From NCBI GenBank assembly GCA_000697335.1, contig JNEM01013834.1, positions 1-11,801 on the forward strand: DNA of 11,801 nt. Reading direction: 5' to 3'. This document shows, piece after piece, positions 1 to 8,807 of the stretch. The position numbers and the translations under genes were made by a program. Numbering within the stretch: the stretch's first letter is position 1; every line of letters begins with the position of its first letter. The notes below the pieces were generated by a model. That model was not told the DNA's origin and ran no database searches. It saw only the letters and a list, made by a program, of their open reading frames with translations. This DNA comes from Conidiobolus incongruus B7586 (Eukaryota > Entomophthoromycota > Entomophthoromycetes > Entomophthorales > Conidiobolaceae).

Positions 1-669
1 TATTTATTTACCTATTTATTATATATATTTGAAATTAATAATATATTTGAAAAATCAAAAATTAAAAATTTTTTTTTCTTTGATTTTGTGGTAATATTAT
101 TAAATTAATAATTTTGTATTGAAAAGATTTTTTTTCACATAATACTCTATTTAAATTGATTAATAACTAACAATTATATTATTTTTATATTTATTACATA
201 TTAAATACAAATATTTAATAGTAAAATTACACCATTATGATATAAAAAATGATATATTGGTTTATATTGTATTGAAAGGAGATATGATACAACCAACCAG
301 GTGTAATAAAAATAGATATAGCCCTGAATTCTCAATCAATTTCGAAAATACTAAAATACCATTTTATTTCTGGGTCTGGAATATAGTGGAATAAATTGAT
401 GATTTTATCAAATATGAAAATTTTCTAATCCAAATAATTTGTCAATAAATGTATCAGATATATTGTTCGAGTTACTAATTTTGAATAATATAACAAAATT
501 GATAATTGAATTCTTCCAAAATTAGTATTTCAAATAAATTTTTCAGTTTATTGATTTAATATAAATAAAAAATTACAATTAATAACAAATCTACTATTAT
601 GTAATTTTATATAATTATAAAAGTTAATTATAATCATATTTAAAAATCAATGAAATTTAATGATTAATA
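1..669. other. AT-rich 3' flank without a gene
   Basis: I see no coding stretch, RNA gene or element end here. The part at 285-390 is slightly less AT-rich but has no readable frame. Possible 3' UTR of the hydrolase gene runs into the right edge. Confidence 0.6.
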
Positions 670-675
670 TTTATT
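670..675 (-). terminator. Candidate polyadenylation signal of the hydrolase gene
   Basis: AATAAA on the minus strand lies about 70 bases past the stop codon at 745. The position fits a fungal 3' UTR, but the hexamer is frequent by chance in this composition. Confidence 0.25.
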
Positions 676-744
676 AAAATATATCAATTAAATTCTCAAA
701 AAGAATTAAATATAATTATTAGTTGATATCTACAGTAATTTGAA

Positions 745-2153
745 TTATAAGTGATTGTCAAGTCCATAAAGCTGAGTAAAAGATTGATCAACTGTAGAGC
801 CATCATTTTTCACAAATTGAAAGAGAGTTTTAGGATGATATGTACAAGGTCCAAATCCAATATCAAGAGGTGTCAAATCATTAATATTGAAGCATCTTCT
901 AATGAAATTAGCTGAACGAATAATAGCGAGTTTAGAAGCTGGTAAAAATGAAAATAGACAAAAATCATGGGGCATATTCTGATATACCTGTAGTGTGATT
1001 GGCGGTAAATGAGCGGTATGGCCGTTATGTTTGGATTGGGAATATATTTTCTGTGCTAATAAGATACTTTCATCTCTGAGTAATTCTTTATCGCCTACTT
1101 GAATAAAAAATGGAGGCAGATCTCTGAGATTTTGGGAATAGAAAGGAGATGCTAAGTAATATTCCAAATGTTTTGAATCGATTAAGAAGTTACGATGTTT
1201 CTTGATGTGATGAGCAGCTTCTGGAATAATTTTAGATAACCTATGGACAAATTGATCATGCATAGGAGAATCATCCCACACTAGATAAGGAACATAGTCA
1301 AAATTCTTGTTTTTGATATGGCTGGGAGTAGAATGAGCTAAGTCAAGATATGGGCTTAAAAGTACTGTTCCTTTTGGTAATTGTCCAACCTTCATATCTC
1401 TTATAAATAATAATAAACTTGTCATAATACCTCCTCCAGCTGAATCACCTGCAAATACTAGCTTGGATGGATCCCAATTTTGATTAGATGTATCTGAGGT
1501 ATTTATGAGATAAAGATAAGATGCTAATAAATCTTCCAATTGTGATGGGAATGGATTTTCTGGTGCTAGACGATATTCAACACCTATAAACATTAAGTCA
1601 ATATTAAATAAATAAATAAATAAAATAGCTAATATTGCTTACTGAAGCATCTAATATTAGATTCTGCAGCCAATTTAAAAGTGATACTACGATGAACCTG
1701 AACTGATGAGAACATGTAAGCACCTCCATGAGCGAAAAGGATTCCTCTAGGATCAGTTTTGGACTCTGTATTAGGAATGTGCCATTCACCATACAGTGGT
1801 TCCACCTTGCTCTCATCTAAGGGTTCCAAAGGATAAAAACCAAGATCCTTGATTATTTTCTCTTTCACCATATTTTGGGCCTTCAATCGATATTCAAATG
1901 GAATATCCACTCTCTCAACAGAGATTCCCTCCTTCTTGTAAATGCGACCCAATGAAAACGAATCTCTAATAAAATGACCTGACGTTTGCAAATTCACATC
2001 CATCAAGGTTTTCATATAATTTACTGCTGCAAAAGTAAGAAAATTCCATTCAGGAACAGGATTCCCAGGATACACGGAGTACTTGAATTTGAATATTACT
2101 GGAAGTAATTTCATATATAGAGAACGTCTTATATTGTCTACTATTTCTGACAT
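745..2153 (-). CDS. Alpha/beta hydrolase, hormone-sensitive-lipase type, two exons (2153-1643 and 1583-745)
   Basis: This gene encodes a probable serine esterase or deacetylase acting on small or lipid esters; the substrate is not readable from sequence. The spliced product has 449 residues. Residues 1-140 form a long N-terminal cap region. HGGAY at about 142-146 is the oxyanion-hole motif. The intron splits codon 171, and splicing gives the family block SVEYRLAPENPFP. The nucleophile is Ser218 in GDSAGGG, the acid is Asp335 in GDKELLRDE, and the base is His376 in MPHDF, so the triad is complete. About 70 residues of unassigned tail follow. The start is the ATG at 2153, with A at -3. An upstream in-frame TTG is not a plausible nuclear start and a stop lies just above it. 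No signal peptide is obvious. The 117-residue gap between Ser and Asp is somewhat longer than in compact bacterial members. Family assignment is firm; the exact reaction is unknown. Confidence 0.93.
1584..1642 (-). other. Spliceosomal intron of the hydrolase gene, 59 bp, phase 1
   Basis: On the minus strand the donor reads GTAAGC after exon base 1643 and the acceptor reads TTTATAG before base 1583. A branch-like CTTAAT lies about 10 bases before the acceptor. Removal restores the frame and joins RCF to SVEYRLAPE, which is exactly the conserved order in this esterase family. If the intron is retained, a stop comes within a few codons and the catalytic serine is lost. Confidence 0.92.
1605..1624. 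repeat. TAAA microsatellite, five units, inside the hydrolase intron
   Basis: Five perfect TAAA units in tandem occupy about a third of the 59-bp intron. On the transcript strand this is a T-rich tract between donor and branch site. Length variation between strains would change intron size but not the protein. Confidence 0.9.
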
Positions 2154-2206
2154 GTTGATTATTCTCAAATTTGTTTAATGATGGATTTCAAATGACAAAT
2201 ATATGG

Positions 2207-2214
2207 TATTTATA
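2207..2214 (-). promoter_or_regulatory. TATA-like box of the hydrolase gene
   Basis: TATAAATA on the minus strand lies 61 bases before the ATG at 2153. In DNA this AT-rich the match alone is weak. The spacing is nearly the same as in the kelch gene, which raises its plausibility. Confidence 0.45.
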
Positions 2215-4730
2215 TTAGAATCCCATTATGTTAATGTGGATTAATGAACTGAATTTAATTTGTGTGATTTTGGATCCAATTGTATTATCCGAACTATACA
2301 ATGGATTTTAAATTATTTAATTTTTTACTTGTCATCAGCTGGATTTTTGAAAATATTAATAAAACATACGATTTTAATAGAATTATTATTACTATAGTCT
2401 TTGAAACTATTACCAATGCAATTATACTAGCTTTTTTTGTTAAATATTGTTTTTTTGATATATTTGTTAATAATATTCGATAAATATTTAAAAATTTTGA
2501 TTTTAAAATTTGCTATATTTTTAAGAATTTTTCCCTTACACAAATAATTGAATTAGTTAATAATTAAAATTTGGAATTTTATAGTTATAAGTACTAAAAA
2601 AACATTTTTTTAATTATTTTGAAAATTGAATATCAAATATTAACATAATATAACAACTAAGATGAGTTTGATGATAGCACCTTCAATTAATATATCTTAT
2701 ATTACAATATATACATTCAAGTCATTCACTTTTTCACCGATCAATGAAATTATAATTTAAATTATAGATGCAAAACTTTGCGAACATTAATTGGAATTCT
2801 ACAAAAATCTGGTCCCATTAAAGGATACTATTTACTTTTGTACTAACTTGAATCTAGCACTATTTTAACCATGACATCATTAGTAAAAGAAAATATTTTT
2901 TGAATAATAGTTTTTGAAATTAATCTTGGTTAATTAATTTATTGAAATTTCTTATTATCTGTCACTTTTAAAATAATCTCTTGAATATAAGGGATTAAAT
3001 AAGATCTTTTATTGAAAATTAAACGAATAAGGAGTTTACCTAATATAATAATCAGCCAATTACAAATAATACAAATATCTAAGTATTTCGTTTAATTTTA
3101 TTCAATTATTCACCTAAAAAATCAAACCATAAACAACTAAGTGAATTTTGGCCGATGTTAACTATGGAATAAAATAATAGTATTAGCATAAAATTAATAA
3201 AAAACCATCTATTTAATCCAAATAATTTTACAGGAAAATTTATTATAAACATATCAGATCAATGCATTCTAAACAAAATCAAAGATAAATGTTACAAATT
3301 TCAAATGATAATTAGTCATTTTTCAAAGATAATAGTTTTTAATAAACATCTATCCTTATTTTAATATTTATAGATATTATCATTCAAAGATCATTTATTT
3401 ATATATTTAGTCTACTTTCATCATTTCATCAAAATATTAAAAGATTATTAACTTATAACATAACAAGGTTATTTTCAATTTAATTACAGTATTATAATCA
3501 ATGAAAAAATCATATTTGAGGGTATTACAGCATGAAAAGTGAAATATTTATCTCTGCCCAAAAATCACCCAATAGATACAGCAAACAACAAATACTTGAT
3601 AAAAAGATGAAAATCATCAAAATTTGCATATATTTTTACAATTTTATTAGTGGAAAAATTGTATTGAATTTGTATAGATGCTTGATTAATATTTTCATAT
3701 GACAATTATTCGATTTGAAAACTTGAATTTTTTAAGATTTGAGAAAAATAATTTCATGATTAAATCGTAGATATATCGATATTGGTGGAAATATTCAAGT
3801 GATAATCATTTTACATTTAATGATTAAGTTTATTATCATTGTTATAAAGTTCTGATAGATGTATTTTATTATAAAAATTTAATGAATCACATGTTAAAAG
3901 CGGTAAATATCATATTATTTTGATTAATAAATACAATTAGTTTCTTTTCAATATATGAATTGAGGTATTGTAGCATTATATCCAAATTAACTTTTTGTAT
4001 GCCTGTATATTTATATGATAAATTAATAAACTTATTTTAATCACTTCGAAATTTATATTAAATAAACTAGTTAAGACATATATTCCAATTTATAAATAGA
4101 CACCTATTTAATAACCTAATTTTTATTGTTGTTGCTAATAATATTATAGAAATCAAAGCTCATAATATATTGGAATATATATAGTAGTTATGAATTATAA
4201 TAGAATAGTGTAGCTTTCTTTTTCTTAGTTTTTATTCGATATTTATTGTTTATTATTCAAAATTTAGATGAAGTGATTATATTTCAAGACTTATATCAAA
4301 ATACATTACAGGATAATACGACGGGTATTTTGGTACTTAAAGATTATATCCTTACCTTTATATTTTAACCATTCTTATTATCATGAGACAAAATAATCAT
4401 CTCAATTTGCTGACCGCTATATTTCGTCATTTGATAAACATAAATAAGTTGAGGTTTCATAAATCTTTTATCAATTCTATACAGATTTTTCAAATATCAA
4501 GTATTAAATTAAAAATCCTAAATTTTGAGTGTTTTGAACTATAAACTCACTAATTATATAACTTTGCTAAAAAATAAAAAATCCGAATGAATGTACATCT
4601 ATGATTTAAATTTGTATATTCGAAATTTTGTTAATTTGATTAAAATATTTATTTAACTGCCCTTTATTATGATTTTAATTTGTAGTTTGGTTTGAATGTG
4701 AAATTTTAATATTAAATATATATAGATATA
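2215..4730. other. AT-rich intergenic region between the hydrolase gene and the mariner remnant
   Basis: No convincing gene is seen in about 2.5 kb. The first few hundred bases past 2215 should hold the upstream promoter of the hydrolase gene. A 60-codon plus frame from the ATG at 2301 consists almost only of Ile, Phe, Asn and Lys and reads as base composition. A 56-codon plus frame at 3532-3702 has a more mixed N-terminal half and is discussed separately. No tRNA, no second transposon end and no long tandem repeat was recognised. Confidence 0.55.
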
Positions 4731-4757
4731 CAGTGGTTCAAAAAGTAGGTTCACCAA
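4729..4757. repeat. Mariner terminal repeat with TA target base pair
   Basis: After the TA at 4729-4730 the sequence begins CAGTGGTTCAAAAAGTAGG and runs to about 4757. It lies about 60-90 bases outside the transposase stop, as expected for a Tc1/mariner end inserted at TA. Its inverted partner (ending GAACCACTG then TA) was not seen anywhere in the window. Confidence 0.65.
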
Positions 4758-5118
4758 TTTTGAATTTATATTTCAACAAAATAAATTAAGCTAAAGCAAG
4801 AAAAACAAATTAATAATTAATAAATTTCTTGTTTTTCAATAACATAATTCCACACTAATGTTAATTGCTTAACCTCTTTACATAGGTTTTTATAATTTAT
4901 CTTCATAATCACATCCTTTTTTTAAAATATAAATTTGAAATACCGTCAAAATCTTTTTCCCTGAATGAAATTCTTTAATTAACCAAAACAATCATAATCG
5001 CAAGGATTCATATCTGGTGAATATGGTGGATGCGGTAATAGAGACCAGTCCTTTTCATTAAACAAATCTTTGATAATTTTTGTATATGTATATAGCTATT
5101 ATTATACCAAATAAATTG
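4731..5118 (-). mobile_element. Degenerate mariner (DD34D) DNA transposon, 3' part
   Basis: The minus strand still encodes the C-terminal part of a mariner transposase. From 5118 it reads QFIWYNNSYIHIQ, matching the usual FIWMQDNAPIH block around the second catalytic Asp, here changed to Asn. After a one-base frame change at about 5078, the segment 5077-4982 reads 32 codons ending HPPYSPDMNPCDYDCFG, the block holding the third catalytic Asp. Allowing one residue at the frame change, 34 residues separate the two acidic positions, the mariner spacing. A second frame change follows DCFG (LIKEFHSGKRF continues in another frame). The likely C-terminus is WNYVIEKQEIY with a stop at 4819-4817. One end is present at 4731. 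The N-terminal two thirds and the other end were not found. The element is inactive and fairly old. Confidence 0.85.
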
Positions 5119-5143
5119 TTTTTAACTGAATTTTCCTTGCAAC

Positions 5144-5178
5144 AATTTATATTAGATTTGAAAAATCTAATATAAATT
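5144..5178. repeat. Perfect 16-bp inverted repeat with a 3-base loop
   Basis: The left arm is AATTTATATTAGATTT (5144-5159), the loop GAA (5160-5162), and the right arm AAATCTAATATAAATT (5163-5178). The arms match at all 16 positions, including one G-C and one C-G pair. The hairpin sits just upstream of the recognisable transposase segment, inside or at the edge of the mariner remnant. Confidence 0.9.
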
Positions 5179-7106
5179 CTATTATTGGAATTTATTTTTG
5201 CTGGCTATAATTGGTCGAATGTTATAAAATTAATATCTATACCTAATTATAGAGTTTGTTTTCTTAAATATTTTTTATTTTGGAATTTATGGTAGTGGTT
5301 TTGCTTCTTTAATTTAAATACACTTCTTATTTTTGATAATAGATTATATATTAGAATTTATAATTTATTTACTGAAATAATTTTTCATATATAATAACCT
5401 AATCATTATAAAAATTATTTTAAATTATTATTAGCATTAATTAATTAATTATTTATCTTATCTTTAATGAAAGTACAAGGTATTGATATATTTAAAATTT
5501 TTATCTAATTTTAAACTATTATTTCAAAGGAATAATAAAATTAAAATAAAAATAAAAAATTATACCAATTTTGTTACTAAGGTATATAGGTTTTAATTGA
5601 AATATTTTTTAATTTTAGCTATATTATTTTAATTAAATATAGATTTAAAATAATCCAAGCAAAGTATGTCTTTTATATCAGATTCTTACCTTTGAGATAA
5701 TTATATTAATTTTGAATATTATATTTTGAAATCCTTTTTCCATTTATTATTATTTAAAATTTTATTTAAATAGTTGATTTAAAGTAATACTATAGAAAAT
5801 AAAATTTTAAAAATTATAATTTTTAATTATCTTTTTAATTAGTATTCCCCTGAAGATTTATTTTATAAATAATAAATACTTTGAACTATTAGATTATTTA
5901 TTATAATTTAAAATAAAATTATATTAAAATGAGAAAATTATAATTTATAAATAATTTTTGATTTAAATATAAAAAATTATTTTTAAAACTATTAAATATT
6001 TATATCTTAAATATAAATATCAGGATAGTTAATATTATTTTTATTTAACTGTATTTATTTTAATATTATATTTATAATAAATATTATAATTAAAGATTAA
6101 TATTAAGAAAATACTTATAATATAATTTAAAAAATTATTTTATAAATCTTGTATTTTAATATATTAGGACTATATATATTAAGACTTATTAATAAGATAT
6201 TATTAAGATAACCAAAAAAAACTCCCTTTTTATTTTTATCATTTTTGGGGTTTAAATAGTTAATTTAATAAAAAATATTAGGTTTAATTAAAATTTAATA
6301 AAAAATATAATAAAAATAAAAAGTATTTTTTAATTATAAATTAATAATCAGCTTAAAAAAAGGATTAATATTAATTTAACTATAAAATTAATCTAGAAAG
6401 TTAATTTTAAAATATAAAAAAAATAAATTAAATAATATATTATTTTTATTAAATAATTAATACTATTTATATAATTAATTTAGCTATAAAAATATAAATT
6501 AATTATATAATTTATAGTTAATTAAATTATATAGAACATATATAAGAATTTAAACAATTAATCTGTTAATAAAATAAATATCTTATAATTAAAATAAAAT
6601 TTATAAAAATATTAAAATAAGTATAATTAAACAAAACTATTAAAATATAACCAAAATTCAAGGATTTTTTTATTATTTAAATTTTATAATTATTAAAAAT
6701 ATATATTTTAATACTAAAAATAAATATAATAATAAAAAATAAAATATAAAATATAAATACTCCAATTATTATCAAATTAATTCAAATTACTCTTTATATT
6801 ATTATTTGAATTATATATATTATTTTGTCAAAAAAGTAATATAAATAAAATAAATTTTATAATAATAATTTTCATACTAGATATTTATTTAGATTAATTA
6901 ATTTTAAAAAAAAATATTATAGATTTAATAGATATAACAATATTTAACAGTATTTATATTATAATAAATATTTTGATTTAAATATATTTTTTCAAAAATA
7001 TATTTTATCTTTAATTATTTAAAAAATCATTATCAATTATAAAAATGAAAAATTTGGTTGATTTAAAATTGATATTATATTTAATTCAATATGATTTTTA
7101 AACAAA
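5179..7106. other. Extremely AT-rich gene-free block
   Basis: Almost 2 kb is nearly pure A and T, with many lines holding only a few G or C. There is no CpG from 5218 to 7232. No open frame of note, RNA gene or element end is visible. The first 150-200 bases may be heavily decayed mariner sequence, but I could not align them to the family. Small GC-bearing islands such as 5640-5700 and 6210-6250 are not recognisable. Confidence 0.6.
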
Positions 7107-7112
7107 TTTATT
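7107..7112 (-). terminator. Candidate polyadenylation signal of the kelch gene
   Basis: AATAAA on the minus strand lies about 113 bases past the stop at 7225. A short 6-bp stem (arms 7161-7166 and 7173-7178, TTGATA/TATCAA) lies between stop and hexamer. Both are weak evidence in this composition. Confidence 0.25.
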
Positions 7113-7224
7113 TAATAATGATTATTTAAATAAAAAATATATTATGACTGGAATTGATTGTTGATAGAGTATTATCAATAGAGTTAACTTTGCACACAAA
7201 TTGAGTAATAAACCTGGATTAGAA

Positions 7225-8748
7225 TTAAGTATCGAATCGATTGTCAAGTTCTTCAGGGCCTAAACGGGTTTCACCAAGTCTGAATATACGCTCATCTTGA
7301 TCATTATAAATTCTTTGATTATTATTATTAGTACCAATACTCGTCAATGTTACATTACTGCTGGGAATATCCGAACTAGTCATGGTATTTCGTGTGGTGC
7401 CAGGTGGTTTGTTGGGGTTGTTTTCCGGTTCTGACCATATTAAGCCATTATCGTTCAAAATATTTTGAGAGACATGCTTCGAGTTCCGGTCGCCAAAATA
7501 ATCTGGAGGACTAAGTTCTTCCTTAAGTTTTTTGATTTTACGTCTGTAGAAGAATATGATGATTGATATGATTAGGATTAGACCTAATACTCCGAATATT
7601 ATTCCTATTATTGCCCCTGTAGTCAATCCATGGGATTCAATTTGTGGATTATTGTAGTTAGTGAAGAAAGAAGGTGGTGGTGGCGTGTAAATAGGTACAG
7701 CTTGAAAGGTGTTCAAGTCAATTACCTGCATGGGGTTAAAGGTGGCTCCAGCTGATGTAGTATTGACTGGGGATGGTTCTCCGAAAAATTGCACAAGTTG
7801 ATCTCCAATGGCCCAGGCGCCATATCCAATTCTGATGGTGGATCCAAAGTCTGAGTTTAGTTTATAAGTGGTAAATTGCCAACTGGTGGTATCAAGAGTT
7901 ATAAGATCATCCCAAGCGGTGAAGTTGGGGTCAGATGAATTGAGTGAGTTGACACCACCTTGGATCAGCACTAAATTCTTGTAGGTGATGGGTTTATATT
8001 TGATCACTTGACGCCGATCTGACCGTGTTGTAGCTTGCAACTTCCAAGTGTTAGTAGTGATATTGTACAGATACACAGTCTTCAGGTCTTTTACAGCTCC
8101 ATCAGCTCCAACTCCAGGAAGGATTAATATGGTGTCATTTAAAATTCGAACTCCAGTTGTAAATCTCATTGCAGGAACATCAGAGGATTTTGCTAATTCA
8201 GTCCAAGAGTCACTAGCTACATCATAACGCCATAACTCGTTCGTCAATTGATCAGTGTTGGTAATTCTTCCTCCAAATATGTACAGAGAGGTTTTTGTAA
8301 CCACCCACGCGAAAGACTCTCTCAAAGTTGGCACTATTTTCTGATTACCACGAATCCATTCTCCAGTTCGAAGATCGAATTTGTCCACCCCTTGGTCAGT
8401 GATGGGAGATCCAGTATTAGCTAGGGTTATATTGTTTTGGGAACCACCGTATACATAAAGCATAGTACCATTATGTGTCGGGTTGAATACAGCCCCGTAA
8501 ACAGGGAGACGCGAATTGGAAGGGAGTTGTTGTGGTACTAGGTTATTTTGAGCATCTGTTACTTTAAATTCGCTCATTAAATCTAGATCGAAGATATTGT
8601 TCTGAGGCGTGACTGAATTTCCAATTGCACCACCTGCAAAATACATGTGAGTATTGATGATGGAACATGCACCACCTATGAGCTGAGCTTGAGCAATCTG
8701 TTGACAAAATGTCAACAATGTAGCACCCAGTATATATTTGAAGGCCAT
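7225..8748 (-). CDS. Kelch-repeat single-pass membrane protein, 507 residues
   Basis: Residues 1-21 form a signal peptide with an AQA cleavage site. Residues 30-352 hold six kelch-like blades, seen as FAGG (37), YVYGG (98), YIFGG (156), ILPG (208), LIQGG (261) and FFGE (321), several followed by a Tyr/Phe-Asp and Trp pattern such as LWRYDVASDSWTEL. Seven N-glycosylation sequons lie in this part (N93, N106, N204, N229, N270, N275, N329). A Pro stalk (TPPPP, 355-359) leads to a membrane helix at about 378-400, then RRKIKKLK and a polar, Asn/Ser-rich tail of about 100 residues. The likely topology is an extracellular propeller, outer end N-terminal, with a cytoplasmic tail. Only one Cys (28) remains after cleavage and copper-oxidase ligands are not seen, so galactose oxidase activity is unlikely. 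The start ATG has A at -3 and G at +4. The ligand is unknown; a cell-surface binding or adhesion role is inferred. Confidence 0.93.
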   Translation of the reverse strand: MAFKYILGATLLTFCQQIAQAQLIGGACSIINTHMYFAGGAIGNSVTPQNNIFDLDLMSEFKVTDAQNNLVPQQLPSNSRLPVYGAVFNPTHNGTMLYVYGGSQNNITLANTGSPITDQGVDKFDLRTGEWIRGNQKIVPTLRESFAWVVTKTSLYIFGGRITNTDQLTNELWRYDVASDSWTELAKSSDVPAMRFTTGVRILNDTILILPGVGADGAVKDLKTVYLYNITTNTWKLQATTRSDRRQVIKYKPITYKNLVLIQGGVNSLNSSDPNFTAWDDLITLDTTSWQFTTYKLNSDFGSTIRIGYGAWAIGDQLVQFFGEPSPVNTTSAGATFNPMQVIDLNTFQAVPIYTPPPPSFFTNYNNPQIESHGLTTGAIIGIIFGVLGLILIISIIIFFYRRKIKKLKEELSPPDYFGDRNSKHVSQNILNDNGLIWSEPENNPNKPPGTTRNTMTSSDIPSSNVTLTSIGTNNNNQRIYNDQDERIFRLGETRLGPEELDNRFDT

Positions 8749-8800
8749 TATAATTATATAACACAGTACGAGTTATTTACAGTGAAATAAGCCTCAAAAA

Positions 8801-8807
8801 TTTTATA
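8801..8807 (-). promoter_or_regulatory. TATA box of the kelch gene
   Basis: TATAAAA on the minus strand lies 59 bases before the ATG at 8748. A second TATAAATA further out (8937-8930) is a less likely alternative because a 19-codon frame would then precede the main start. Confidence 0.5.

Noticed and set aside
455-490. GTTCGAGTT resembling a tRNA T-loop
   Set aside because: No matching acceptor stem, anticodon arm or D-arm could be built around it.
1604-1816. Minus-strand frame of 70 codons
   Set aside because: It overlaps exon 1 and the intron of the hydrolase gene in another frame. The hydrolase frame has the conserved motifs, so this is a shadow.
2280-2483. Plus-strand frame of 67 codons (60 from the ATG at 2301)
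   Set aside because: It is almost wholly Ile, Phe, Asn, Lys and Val from AT-rich codons, has no recognisable motif, and lies head-to-head with the hydrolase promoter. It is most likely chance.
6468-6533. Imperfect inverted repeat with 23-base arms and three mismatches
   Set aside because: Only A and T vary over most of it. In a 2-kb block this AT-rich, an imperfect palindrome of this quality is expected by chance.
8564-8764. Minus-strand frame of 66 codons
   Set aside because: It overlaps the start of the kelch gene in another frame and is Cys/His-rich only as a by-product. It is a shadow.
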